Shown one piece after another: positions 1 through 8,762 of a stretch of 64,000 nucleotides of DNA. The notes beneath the pieces are model-generated. The model saw only the letters and a program-made list of their open reading frames with translations. It did no database searches and was not told the DNA's origin. Both the position numbers and the translations under genes were made by a program. This DNA is from an uncultured Gammaproteobacteria bacterium (GTDB lineage Bacteria > Pseudomonadota > Gammaproteobacteria > UBA4575): contig OX638335.1 of the NCBI GenBank assembly GCA_951812785.1, positions 1,205,501 through 1,269,500 on the forward strand, written 5' to 3'. Within the stretch, counting starts at the first letter, position 1, and each line of letters begins with the position of its first letter.

Positions 1-1134
1 AAAAAGAATTGACGAATATTGAAGGTAAGGTAACTCCATGTGTGCTGGTGGCGGATTCTGAAAATGAATAAATGCACCCAATGATTGCGAGTAGAGCATA
101 TCGTTACTCGGACCACCCTCTTCCCAACTATAGAATCTCCTGGTTTTATAAAATGACGTCATGCGATAAAGATTTTCTTCGTCGTCAATAGCAACTACAA
201 ATTCAGGTTTATACTTTTCATAGCGTTGCAAATCTAAATAAAATTTATGCCCCTTGCTATTAGAAAAAACCACGAAACGGCCTTGTTTATTTTCTGGCAA
301 GTGATCTCGATATTTAACCAAATTAAACGCTTTATACTGCTTAAGAGGCCATTGCTTTAGAAGGTTCAGATCATAAGCATAAAACGCTTTCAAAATTCGA
401 CGTATGTCATGATCCACCTGACGCGTTTCTATGAATTCGCTTCGTTTAAAAAACTCACGATTATCCACTATAGGATGCTGCCATTGAGACTCTGCTTTAA
501 ATTCAATTTTATAAACTGGATTTATTTTTCCATTAATTAGAAATGAAACCATATGAGGCAAAACAGGATGGGATATCAATCCATTGCCGTCATCTGCCAG
601 CATGGTGGCCCAAACCCATTGTTCACTCTTCCTGATATCTGATGCCAGACGTCTAGCAGAAAAGACATTTTCTGCTAAGTCATTAATATCACTCACTACA
701 AGTGTTTTTGGAATAGCAACGTTTTCAGTAAGGCTGACACTGGCCTTCGCTTGCAAAAGGACCAATGCCGCTATTTGATTATTATCCTGCTTGGTTAATG
801 CACCCAGTAATGCTTGCGAAGAATCTTTATCTGCTAATATTAATAGCTGCTTATTGGCGATTTGAGCTCTAGACAAAGCACTTTGAATAGACTTGCGCAT
901 ACATGCAGCGCTGTTAGCTCCGCTTTTACCAACGCATAGATCAGCAAATTCTAATGACAGATCTACTTTTTCCCATTGATCAACCAACTTGATTTGATCA
1001 ACACTTTGACCAGCAAATACTAATACTAATGCACGACCAAGAATATTTTTTTGCGGAAGCTCATAAAGGTAATAACCAATGCCAGCTATAACTAATACCA
1101 GTACAAACATTATATATAAAATAGAATTTTTCAT
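1..1134 (-). CDS. Membrane-anchored protein of unknown function, C-terminus cut off by the window edge
   Basis: An uninterrupted minus-strand reading frame of 378 codons starts with ATG at 1134 and is still open at base 1. The N-terminus (MKNSILYIMFVLVLVIAGIG) is a single hydrophobic segment after one Lys, so it is a signal anchor or uncleaved signal peptide; the rest would lie in the periplasm. No catalytic motif or family is recognised. The region includes an Ala/Leu-rich part (about residues 85-120) and a Trp/Tyr-rich part towards the visible end. It is divergent from the lipoprotein gene at 1328 with about 190 bp between them. The reading is solid because the frame is long and unbroken; the function is unknown. 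Confidence 0.8.
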   Translation of the reverse strand, partial: MKNSILYIMFVLVLVIAGIGYYLYELPQKNILGRALVLVFAGQSVDQIKLVDQWEKVDLSLEFADLCVGKSGANSAACMRKSIQSALSRAQIANKQLLILADKDSSQALLGALTKQDNNQIAALVLLQAKASVSLTENVAIPKTLVVSDINDLAENVFSARRLASDIRKSEQWVWATMLADDGNGLISHPVLPHMVSFLINGKINPVYKIEFKAESQWQHPIVDNREFFKRSEFIETRQVDHDIRRILKAFYAYDLNLLKQWPLKQYKAFNLVKYRDHLPENKQGRFVVFSNSKGHKFYLDLQRYEKYKPEFVVAIDDEENLYRMTSFYKTRRFYSWEEGGPSNDMLYSQSLGAFIHFQNPPPAHMELPYLQYSSILF

Positions 1135-1327
1135 TCTTAAAAATCAATAAAACACTATAGAACAGGCTCATTGTAACTTAATAGTATAAGCAAATAAGTT
1201 AGTACTACAAATGAATAAATAAACGTATCAATCTTGTTTATGAAAATGAAATTTAGATAAACAAGTTATAATCCCTCGCAAATGCGAATTTTTAGCACTT
1301 TATTAATTTCATCAATATAATACATAT

Positions 1328-1780
1328 ATGACAAATAAACATACTAGCAAAAAATTAGTGCAATGGTTACTTTTTACTTGTCTCGCGGTGAGTTCATGCA
1401 GTGATAAACACAATCGGGAAATTGCAGAGAATATTAATTTGGAGTTTGAATTAACTTATCAGTATGTCGTTAAAAACATGCCTGTAGAAATTGATTATTC
1501 AAAAAACTTCTCGATTATTAAAAAAAATAATAAGGATGCATTTACTTCAATTGCATATACATGGCACTCAATATCACTTGATGCATGCAAGCTAACTAAT
1601 GGAAATAGTCACGAATCCAATAAAACAAGCTATGAGAAAATGATACAGAAATCAACGACAAATAATCATCTCACCAAAACAGTAATAGATAGCGATCGCC
1701 TGTGCTTAGCCACTATATATTTTGATAACTGGTCTAATATCCAGAATATGTTGTCATTAAGTTACCCAGGCTTTAAGTAA
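1328..1780 (+). CDS. Small predicted lipoprotein, function unknown
   Basis: A 150-residue protein with a lipoprotein signal peptide: basic start (TNKHTSKK), hydrophobic stretch (LVQWLLFTCLAV) and a lipobox-like VSSC with the candidate lipidated Cys near residue 24. The mature part is hydrophilic and Asn/Lys/Ser-rich with several Cys, and no known domain is visible. The lipobox puts it in the cell envelope, probably the outer membrane since no Asp follows the Cys. Upstream DNA is very AT-rich. It is divergent from the membrane protein at 1134. The gene is likely real because of the coherent signal peptide; no function can be given. Confidence 0.65.
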   Translation: MTNKHTSKKLVQWLLFTCLAVSSCSDKHNREIAENINLEFELTYQYVVKNMPVEIDYSKNFSIIKKNNKDAFTSIAYTWHSISLDACKLTNGNSHESNKTSYEKMIQKSTTNNHLTKTVIDSDRLCLATIYFDNWSNIQNMLSLSYPGFK

Positions 1781-1959
1781 CCTATTGTCAGCTGGTCTAT
1801 TCATTTGAATTGAGACTTATATTCTCTATTTCTGACATTTATGCTGAAAAAATAATACTAATGCAGAAATTTTAAGCCTTTTTTGACATAGATCAAGGCA
1901 TTTAGAAATAATTTTAATTTTATGCTGAAAGTTTCTACTGCAATCGAGATGATTTCAAC

Positions 1960-2232
1960 ATGTCTTACACCGTTGTATTATTAGATCGCGCTGGCAATGC
2001 ATCTCCACCACTGCCATGTGACATTCACTGCAATAGTACTGAATTAGAAATTGATGCAGAGCTATCTTATAAATATATCAATAGTTCACACACAGCTCAT
2101 ATCATGGATAAAAATGAAGTTGCAAGCAAACATTCTGTGTTGGGATATAGCTTTCTTGGTGAAGCTGTTATCAACAACGTCAGTGCATCACGCTACGGGA
2201 AATATATATTAGCTATAAGCATAGCGAGTTAA
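1960..2232 (+). CDS. Hypothetical 90-residue protein
   Basis: The ORF starts with ATG at 1960 and ends four bases inside the 3' end of the convergent RuBisCO-like gene. The protein (MSYTVVLLDRAGNASPPLPC...) contains two closely spaced Cys in a PCDIHC motif and ends in a mildly hydrophobic stretch. I recognise no family. There is no clear Shine-Dalgarno sequence, so this is a plausible but unproven gene. The convergent arrangement with a 4-bp overlap is compact and gives some support. Confidence 0.4.
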   Translation: MSYTVVLLDRAGNASPPLPCDIHCNSTELEIDAELSYKYINSSHTAHIMDKNEVASKHSVLGYSFLGEAVINNVSASRYGKYILAISIAS

Positions 2233-3800
2233 TCAACGACAATTGGTTTATCTCGATCGCGGTCAACAATGCAGTAAAATCCAAATGGCTCAGCATTGAA
2301 ATTCTTTAACTGATGAATTGCCATAGGTTTTATATATAAGACATCATTTTTCTTTGCGATGTATTGCTTATCACCAACAACCACTTCACCTTCACCGCGC
2401 ACCACGATAATCACATGGGTATGCTGATGCATTTCCTTACTTGAAAAGCCATTTTGGGTCACTTCGAAATAACGCAGATCAAATTTAGATTTCTCTCCAC
2501 TCTGACCAACTAATTCAACTCTACGAATACCCTCAAATGAAATATTGTTAGTTTTTTTGTAATTAACACTTTCTCTACCTAACCAGTTAAAATCATCAAA
2601 CTCTATATACTCAAGCAATGAGCTAGTTGATCTAGCATCATATTCACATGCTGAAATAGATTGTATTTTTCCAGTCATTGTAATTGTTTCAGGAAATTCC
2701 TCTAATATTTTTGCTTTAAAATCACGCGTTGACTCAGATAGTTTCTCAGAATGCTCTAACAAGGAGCCACCCAACAGCAATACTGAATCTTTTTGATACC
2801 ATTGACACATTTCATCTAGCTGTGAATACTGCATACCGCCGGCAGGACAAGGAAAAGCAGACTTTAAATTTGCTAATGGCCTGTGCAATTCATCTGCTAT
2901 CTTTTTACAATCATGCTCTTCAAACTGGAATCTACCCCCTGTATTTGGAAATACTGAAATATCGACACCAGCCAACCTGAATAAAAATCCATATAACAAG
3001 TGATGACTCATACCGTCATTGGGAGCCACACAATAGCTTCCAGTAAATGATGGATGGGCCATATAAATAAGGTTGTACTTAGAAGCCAACCCTCTTGCTG
3101 TATCCAATCCAATAATCAATGGCGCCAATAACACACCTTGCACCCCCTGACTCTTAATCCATTCAAAATACATTTCTATTTTTTCATAAGGAGCAGATAT
3201 GAATGGGAAGTAAAGACAATGTTTACCAGTCTTGTCTTCTGCTTTTTTAACTGCGTTTAAACATAATGCCACTCTATGTTTAAACTCCTCAAAACTACCA
3301 ATTAGATTTTGATCATCTTTAATAATATCTCCACCACCTAAAGCAAACTCATAAGCAAGATCTGCAAATTTCTCATCACTATAGCCTCGTGGTTTTAATG
3401 CGGTTGCTAACAATGGTCTTTCATACACGCCTAAACACTCGCGTACCCCATCAACACCAAATCCAGGCCCAGCGAAAGGTGCAAGTAGCTTGTCTGGAAG
3501 ATCCACACCGATACACTTAACATTCTGATACATAGAGACATTGCCAAAACATAAGTTAATTAGCTGATTATATTGTTGACTTAATATTTCTTCAGGATAA
3601 CTAAGCGTAATTGTAAATTTACCAGTGTGATTGCTCACTGGAATAATTTGTTCAATTCTGCCAACAAATTTAGTTTCTATTTCAGGTGTAATCAAAGACT
3701 CAGGCGTTTCAACACTCTGTTCTATTGCAATTTTTCTTGCAAGATCAGATACATCTGCTTTATCTGAAATGACTTGGTATGTAACAGCAATATCTGACAT
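2229..3800 (-). CDS. RuBisCO-like protein (form IV) fused to a C-terminal cupin domain
   Basis: 523 residues. Residues 1 to about 400 are a RuBisCO-like protein: the N-terminal alpha/beta domain, then a barrel with TALKPRG (Lys136, equivalent to RuBisCO Lys175), GGGDIIKDDQ (Lys161, the carbamylated Lys201 position, and Asp163) and FPNTGGRFQF typical of form IV proteins. The usual Glu of KDDE is Gln164, so bona fide carboxylase activity is not expected. Residues about 405-523 are a cupin with HQHTH at 458-462 and a late His at 496. In Rhodospirillum rubrum a separate RuBisCO-like isomerase and a cupin methylsulfurylase act successively in the methylthioadenosine-isoprenoid shunt, turning methylthioribulose-1-phosphate into methylthioxylulose-5-phosphate and then DXP. 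I infer that this chain combines both steps. No other methionine-salvage gene lies nearby. Confidence 0.88.
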   Translation of the reverse strand: MSDIAVTYQVISDKADVSDLARKIAIEQSVETPESLITPEIETKFVGRIEQIIPVSNHTGKFTITLSYPEEILSQQYNQLINLCFGNVSMYQNVKCIGVDLPDKLLAPFAGPGFGVDGVRECLGVYERPLLATALKPRGYSDEKFADLAYEFALGGGDIIKDDQNLIGSFEEFKHRVALCLNAVKKAEDKTGKHCLYFPFISAPYEKIEMYFEWIKSQGVQGVLLAPLIIGLDTARGLASKYNLIYMAHPSFTGSYCVAPNDGMSHHLLYGFLFRLAGVDISVFPNTGGRFQFEEHDCKKIADELHRPLANLKSAFPCPAGGMQYSQLDEMCQWYQKDSVLLLGGSLLEHSEKLSESTRDFKAKILEEFPETITMTGKIQSISACEYDARSTSSLLEYIEFDDFNWLGRESVNYKKTNNISFEGIRRVELVGQSGEKSKFDLRYFEVTQNGFSSKEMHQHTHVIIVVRGEGEVVVGDKQYIAKKNDVLYIKPMAIHQLKNFNAEPFGFYCIVDRDRDKPIVVD

Positions 3801-4218
3801 TAGAAAATTTCCTTAATTTCTTGAATATCTACTTCTCAACTAGATAGTAGGTAAAAAATCACGATCGAATGAGTCGGTAGACCTAAAAAGTGAAAATTAA
3901 GTTTTACCGATAACCCAAGTAACCACACTAACATTTGGTATCTTGTTATGGAGACAGTATATACAGACTTTGAATAAGCAAAAATCAAACGCAAAATAAC
4001 TAAAATAGTTTCAGATCCAGTTTCTATTGGCGGCGCAGGTTAAGCTGTAGATACTATATTACTCAGATCTCTTCTTGATACATCTCAAGAGAGATTATGA
4101 ATAACATTATAATGCATCTGATTCATATACAATCAATTCTAAATCCATACTAAATTATTTAAAAGTATGTCAAAATTATGGTCAACAGATTTGACTTAAA
4201 TTCAGCAACAGCTATATA
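3801..4218. other. AT-rich intergenic stretch, no gene seen
   Basis: About 420 bp between the start of the RuBisCO-like gene and the decayed membrane-protein gene. No ORF with a credible start, no tRNA and no clear hairpin terminator was found. The promoter of the RuBisCO-like gene should lie at its left end, reading leftward. Confidence 0.5.
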
Positions 4219-4746
4219 ACTAAAAAAGGGTCACTTCATCATGCATTAGCCACTCTATTGTTACTCACTTCCGCTTCGTTATTTGCTGATGATATCTACG
4301 TCTCTAAAGAAAAAAATCAATACAATACCAGGCAAGAAAGCCTGTTTGGTGGAAGATTAGATAATTTTGTTGTTCAGATTAACTTGGCTTCATATCACCC
4401 TGGTCATACTAGTGAGTACAATCAATTTAATCGTGGCATCGGCATCGAATATCATTATGACTCTTTCTTCTTAGCTGGCGGTTACTTCTGGAACAGTTTA
4501 TATTGAGATAGTTTTTATGCTGGCGCGGGCAAAGAGTTTACTTTTGGTGATGTAGAGTGGATAGGCCTAGGCGCAATCGGGGGATTAATTACTGGATACA
4601 GTGATGGGCAGAAACCCAGGCCCGCGTTAATTCCTTATCTATTTTTCACCACAGGTAGATGCACTTTAAAAGTGCACTACCTTCCCGAAATAGATGAAGT
4701 CGAAGACGATGCATGTGGCTTCACATTAAGAATCAAGTTTGATTAG
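4219..4746 (+). pseudogene. Decayed envelope protein gene: lost start codon and internal TGA
   Basis: One reading frame runs from about 4219 to TAG at 4746 with a single in-frame TGA at 4504-4506. It opens with a good signal peptide, KKGSLHHALATLLLLTSASL then FADD, but the codon where ATG is expected (4219-4221) is ACT; a TTG at 4258 is the only nearby start and would cut the signal peptide. The two halves fit together across the stop: aromatic and Gly-rich strands alternate on both sides, as in small outer-membrane beta-barrels. It is therefore read as one gene with two point lesions rather than two ORFs. The family is not recognised. Sequencing error is possible for either lesion. Confidence 0.55.
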
Positions 4747-4841
4747 CACTATAATTCGCATCTAAACACCACAAATCTCTATCTAGCTACACTCTCGAAT
4801 TGTTATGCTTGCATCTTAAATATTAGATGCAAGGTATACAC

Positions 4842-5189
4842 ATGGACAATCAAGAAACTCTATTTACAAAAATTATTAATCGAGAAGTTCCTGCAAAAAT
4901 TATTTACGAAGATGATCTCTGTATTGCTTTCAGAGATATCAATCCTCAGGCACCGCTACACGCACTACTAGTTCCCAAACAAGTCCTCCCCAAACTCTCT
5001 GACAGCTCACAGCAAGAGCAATCATTATTAGGCCATTTAATGTTAACTACAGCACTGATTGCCGAGCAGCAGGGCTATGCAGATGCATTCAGGGTTGTTG
5101 TCAACAATGGTGAAGATGCTGGGCAGACAGTGTTTCACCTACATATACATATCATCGCAGGACGAGAGTTAAGTTGGCCCCCTGGCTGA
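4842..5189 (+). CDS. HIT-family (HinT-like) nucleotide hydrolase
   Basis: 115 residues with the histidine-triad motif HLHIHIIAG at 99-107. HinT-type proteins hydrolyse nucleoside phosphoramidates and adenylylated substrates, in the cytoplasm as dimers. The length and the typical N-terminus (FTKIINREVPAKIIYEDD) match bacterial HinT. ATG at 4842 is chosen because AAGG lies 7 bases upstream; an in-frame ATG at 4827 has no such site. The gene is convergent with the NhaD antiporter gene, with only about 20 bp between the stops. Confidence 0.92.
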   Translation: MDNQETLFTKIINREVPAKIIYEDDLCIAFRDINPQAPLHALLVPKQVLPKLSDSSQQEQSLLGHLMLTTALIAEQQGYADAFRVVVNNGEDAGQTVFHLHIHIIAGRELSWPPG

Positions 5190-5209
5190 CTCAAGCAGCA
5201 AGTATATTT

Positions 5210-6682
5210 TTAGAACAAAGCTTTATTGATTATAAAGTGCACCCAAATGCTGGCTACGTAACCTAGGGCAATCGCCCAGCTCCACTTCAGATGAGAAAAG
5301 AAGGTGTATACCCCTCTGGCCTGCCCCATTATAGCAACACCTGCAGCCGAACCTATAGACAACATCGAACCACCAACGCCTGCGGTCAATGTCACTAACA
5401 GCCAATGCCCCTGACTCATTTCTGGTTCCATAGCCAGGACAGCAAACATCACTGGGATATTATCAAATAAAGCTGACAGCACTCCAACGAAAATATTTGC
5501 GCTTGTAGCTCCCATCCCTTCATACATTACTTGAGAAACTATCGCCAAGTAACCCAGAGCACCAAGCCCACCAACACTCAAGATAACCCCATAGAAAAAC
5601 ATCAGAGTATCCCACTCTGCACGTTCAACTGCTTTAAAAATATTATAATGTTCGTTGACTCTCAGTGAATGGCTATTAGTAATTTCTATTACTAGCGCTT
5701 CATCTTCTAACTCTTGTAATGCTTCACCTTTGTGATTTACATGATCTCTTCGTTTCAAATAATAACCAAATATTTTAAGCAAACCTAAACCTGTCATCAT
5801 TCCTAAAACCGGTGGCAAATGTAAGAAGTTATGCGCGCATACTGCCATGCTTATAGTGCATACAAATAACAACACCACAACCCAAGCTCCGTGCCTCAAC
5901 TTTATCTCTTCAAGCAAACCCTGAGGTTTTTCTTTAGACACAAAGATACTCAAAATTACTGCAGGAATTAACCAATTAACTAACGAAGGCACAAACAACA
6001 CAAAAAAATCTTGGAATTGAATAATTCCTTTTTGCCAGACCATTAATGTAGTGATGTCGCCAAATGGGCTAAACGCACCTCCCGCATTTGCTGCCACCAC
6101 AATATTGACACAACTAATACTAACAAACTTTATATTATTTCCACCCACCGCCATAACCACAGTTGCCATCAATAATGCTGTTGTTAAATTGTCAGCTACT
6201 GGCGACAACACAAAAGAAACTAAACCTGTTGCCCAGAAGATACCGCGCAGTGAAAATCCGCGTTTTAATAACAAAACTCTTAACCAATCAAAAATACCAC
6301 GCTCGTGCAAGGTATTAATAAAAGTCATTGCCGCAAGCAAGAACAGAAATAACTCAGCAAACTCTAGAATATTGTGTCGAACAAGAGTCTCGGGCGTACC
6401 CATGTCGCCATGAGACTTATAAACCAAAGCCACAATAAGCCAAACTATTCCGGCTGCAATCAACATTGGCTTTGATTTTCTAAGATGCAATTGCTCTTCG
6501 AGAATTACCAGCAAGTACGAAAATCCAAAAACACCAAGAGCAACAATTGAAGCACAATGAGTAGTAAAGTTTTGAATAGCATGCATACCCTCTTCTGCCA
6601 AGGATAGAGAAGGCATACAAAATAGAATCAATAATAATGAGACGCGAATTTTATGAATCAAATACACATAACTATTATTCAT
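5210..6682 (-). CDS. nhaD: NhaD-type Na+/H+ antiporter
   Basis: 490 residues, strongly hydrophobic, with about a dozen membrane segments. It starts with a cleavable-looking signal peptide (ending SLSLAEE), as is usual for the NhaD branch of the ion transporter superfamily. Conserved stretches include SPVADNLTTALL, NAGGAFSPFGDITTLM and LSALFDNIPVMFAV, all typical of NhaD. It should exchange cytoplasmic Na+ (or Li+) for protons across the inner membrane and supports life in saline or alkaline surroundings. A hydrophilic cytoplasmic loop rich in Glu lies around residues 310-350. It is transcribed alone. Confidence 0.9.
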   Translation of the reverse strand: MNNSYVYLIHKIRVSLLLILFCMPSLSLAEEGMHAIQNFTTHCASIVALGVFGFSYLLVILEEQLHLRKSKPMLIAAGIVWLIVALVYKSHGDMGTPETLVRHNILEFAELFLFLLAAMTFINTLHERGIFDWLRVLLLKRGFSLRGIFWATGLVSFVLSPVADNLTTALLMATVVMAVGGNNIKFVSISCVNIVVAANAGGAFSPFGDITTLMVWQKGIIQFQDFFVLFVPSLVNWLIPAVILSIFVSKEKPQGLLEEIKLRHGAWVVVLLFVCTISMAVCAHNFLHLPPVLGMMTGLGLLKIFGYYLKRRDHVNHKGEALQELEDEALVIEITNSHSLRVNEHYNIFKAVERAEWDTLMFFYGVILSVGGLGALGYLAIVSQVMYEGMGATSANIFVGVLSALFDNIPVMFAVLAMEPEMSQGHWLLVTLTAGVGGSMLSIGSAAGVAIMGQARGVYTFFSHLKWSWAIALGYVASIWVHFIINKALF

Positions 6683-6817
6683 TAGCGGTACTCTTGTTTA
6701 TCGGCCAATAGGCAACAGCCTGGAAAACCAGGCATATGAGCGTTACTACTGATGTGCTTAACCTCAAACAGCATCAATGCAACATGCACACATAAACAAG
6801 TGTAATAAAATTGCCGA

Positions 6818-7243
6818 TCAATGAGACTTTTTATCTAACCAGGCAATTAAGCTTTGAATTTTATTAGGTTCTGGTGATTTATCTTTCAATACTTGCAAAC
6901 TGTAACGCAGCTCATGAATAAAATTTTCATACGACTCGATTCTATCTCGCTGATAAGAGAGTTGCTTATTAGCTTTAGATAACATTTGTCGCAATTCAGT
7001 TTTAGTTAATTCATGTGAGAGTTTTGCAGTTGCATGTTGTAACGAGCTATCTTTAATTTTATTCACCCAGATAATCATATCTGCATCATCAGAGCTAACA
7101 TTCGGGTGTAATTCTGTTAAATCGTCAATATGTACCATCCCTCTAACCGATGGTAATCGACCAGTATCAATTTCCGACTGCAAGTCACGAGCTGATATCC
7201 CTACCAAGGTGGCAGCTTTATGCACTGTGACAAATCGTCCCAT
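6818..7243 (-). CDS. Small HTH plus coiled-coil protein, probable DNA-binding
   Basis: 141 residues. Residues 1-45 (VTVHKAATLVGISARDLQSE) look like an excisionase or MerR-type winged helix: a short helix-turn-helix with a hydrophobic turn. Residues about 75-125 are a Lys/Glu/Gln-rich coiled coil. It is therefore probably a small regulator or nucleoid-associated protein, but no specific family is recognised and no target is apparent. It is transcribed leftward, alone, upstream of a roughly 1.1-kb gene-poor region. Confidence 0.6.
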   Translation of the reverse strand: MGRFVTVHKAATLVGISARDLQSEIDTGRLPSVRGMVHIDDLTELHPNVSSDDADMIIWVNKIKDSSLQHATAKLSHELTKTELRQMLSKANKQLSYQRDRIESYENFIHELRYSLQVLKDKSPEPNKIQSLIAWLDKKSH

Positions 7244-7516
7244 GTTATTCCTTAGTAAGTCTAAATATAAGAATCAGTAAGCAACCATAATACGCATGTT
7301 TATTTCGGCAAACACCAATTTAAAAACCCAAAGGCGCGCAATATGAGATTCAGCCGCCGCGCATGTTTGCATGATTAATTCATGCACGATGAAATCATAA
7401 AAACGCTATAAAATAAGTAATGAGTTATCAATACTTACTTGCGCTGCAAGCAGTTAGCGCATACAGTGAAAGTGTTGCAGAAAATAATAATAAATTTTAA
7501 GAATAAGAGATTCATC

Positions 7517-7603
7517 ATGCCCATAACTATTAATCCAATCATTGCATTATTAGTACTTGTCATTAGTGTAAGTGTGTTTTTACGTTCACATAAAAATCAA
7601 TAA
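7517..7603 (+). CDS. Possible 28-residue single-span membrane microprotein
   Basis: ATG at 7517 opens a 28-codon frame, MPITINPIIALLVLVISVSV followed by FLRSHKNQ and TAA. It is one hydrophobic helix with a positively charged C-terminus, as in small bacterial membrane proteins. A purine-rich AAGAATAAGAGA lies about 7-14 bases upstream and could serve as a weak ribosome binding site. The evidence is only this coherent topology, so expression is unproven. Confidence 0.35.
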   Translation: MPITINPIIALLVLVISVSVFLRSHKNQ

Positions 7604-8301
7604 TATAGAAGATAATATCAACCTATTTTCTAGATAAAATTCCAATTGCTATCAAACCTTACCAGAGTTGAAATATAGTGACAGCTTTTTAGCCAAATCG
7701 TCTCTACATTTACTCGAAATGTGTTTTCCAATAAACCCAAAGACTATTCCACCACTCTGATATATGGCTTATCAGCACAAATACGCGAATCATTTTTGCC
7801 GTACGGCCGTGATCAATCACAAACACTAGCTGTATTTCCTCCTCCCAACATATGCTTATTTAGGAACAAAATCGATAAACACTCTACAAAAACTAATATT
7901 GCCAAGTTTACACCACTCTAGCTGTTTACAATATAAATGACATTTTCTGAGGCAGGACGCTAATAAGGTGGCGCTCCATATTTTTTCTTATTAACATAAC
8001 TAATTGACATACATATAATACCTTGAGACGAGAAAACCTTATCAAAATATACTTCAAACTGAAGAGTTCACAGGATAGATTGTCGACTGCTTCACCTATC
8101 CAGCATGATTACTTTCAACACCTCACATAAGATTATGTTAAATAGTATGTATTTCAACCTAATATTCTGTAAATAAACTTCAAATCAACAATCATAGTCC
8201 TCGATTGATATTAAACCTTGGTATCTGCCACATTTTTACTTAAAATAGTCGTGAATTATCGAAGTAGCAGAATTTACGCTTAAACATTAGCTTACGCGAA
8301 C

Positions 8302-8332
8302 TTGCACTATCTTTGATATTTTGTTGTACAAT
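8302..8332 (+). promoter_or_regulatory. Possible sigma-70 promoter of the Lpp-like gene
   Basis: TTGCAC at 8302-8307 and TACAAT at 8327-8332 are separated by 19 bp, slightly longer than optimal. The transcript would start about 30 bases before the GGAG ribosome binding site and the ATG at 8371. The assignment rests on sequence match only. Confidence 0.4.
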
Positions 8333-8370
8333 AAAAACCTAATATATTTAAAACTTCGGAGTTATAAAAA

Positions 8371-8688
8371 ATGCAAGACAAGTTATTGAAATCTCTTCAA
8401 GCTCTCGCTATGGCTGGTACCGTAGCATTCGCGGCCGGTTGTACTGTTACAGGCACAGAAGAAGTTGCTGATGTTGATCCACTCGCAGAAGTGCGTGAAA
8501 TTGCAAACGAAGCTCTTCGCACAGCTAACACCGCTGCATTCAATGCTGCTTCTGCAAAAGACGCGGCTCTTTCGGCTCAAGAAGCTGCTGCTGCTGCACA
8601 AGAAACTGCTACTACTGCACAAGCATGCTGTGATGCTAATTCACGTCGCATGAATGTTATGTTTCAGGATTCAATGAAAGGCAAGTAA
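8371..8688 (+). CDS. Lpp/OprI-like alanine-zipper lipoprotein
   Basis: 105 residues. The lipoprotein signal peptide ends in the lipobox FAAGC with the lipidated Cys near residue 24. The mature part has Ala-rich heptads (ANTAAFNAASAKDAALSAQE), the alanine-zipper pattern of Lpp and OprI, and ends in Lys, the residue that Lpp-type proteins use to join peptidoglycan. It carries two adjacent Cys (ACCDAN), which could form disulfides. CGGAG lies about 10 bases before ATG. It is followed by a strong terminator and faces a YkuD L,D-transpeptidase gene, the enzyme class that attaches Lpp to the wall. Likely an abundant outer-membrane to wall tether. Confidence 0.85.
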   Translation: MQDKLLKSLQALAMAGTVAFAAGCTVTGTEEVADVDPLAEVREIANEALRTANTAAFNAASAKDAALSAQEAAAAAQETATTAQACCDANSRRMNVMFQDSMKGK

Positions 8689-8708
8689 TTTCAAAATCGA
8701 TATAACAA

Positions 8709-8740
8709 TAAAAAAGCCCCTTTAAAAGGGGCTTTTTTAT
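8709..8740 (+). terminator. Rho-independent terminator, bidirectional type
   Basis: AAAAAAGCCCC and GGGGCTTTTTT flank a TTTAAAA loop to form a stem with a GC core and T tract. It sits between the convergent Lpp-like and L,D-transpeptidase genes, and the A tract on the other side allows use in both directions. Confidence 0.9.
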
Positions 8741-8762
8741 TGGAATTTTTTATTTCTCTAAC

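Larger units (their letters stand above)
7244..8370. other. Gene-poor AT-rich region with one possible micro-ORF
   Basis: Apart from the 28-residue ORF at 7517 and the promoter of the Lpp-like gene at the right end, nothing convincing is seen. An ATG ORF at 7721-7921 has no ribosome binding site and an unconvincing composition. No tRNA, rRNA or repeat was found. Confidence 0.5.

Noticed and set aside
2729-2980. Plus-strand ORF inside the RuBisCO-like gene
   Set aside because: Antisense shadow of a gene with clear motifs.
4504-4506. TGA as a sense codon (recoding), suggested by in-frame TGA here and at 53929
   Set aside because: Many intact genes in the window, such as hsdM and cas8c, end normally in TGA, so simple mutations or errors are more likely.
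7721-7921. 66-codon ORF in the AT-rich gap
   Set aside because: No ribosome binding site, odd composition and no recognisable feature.
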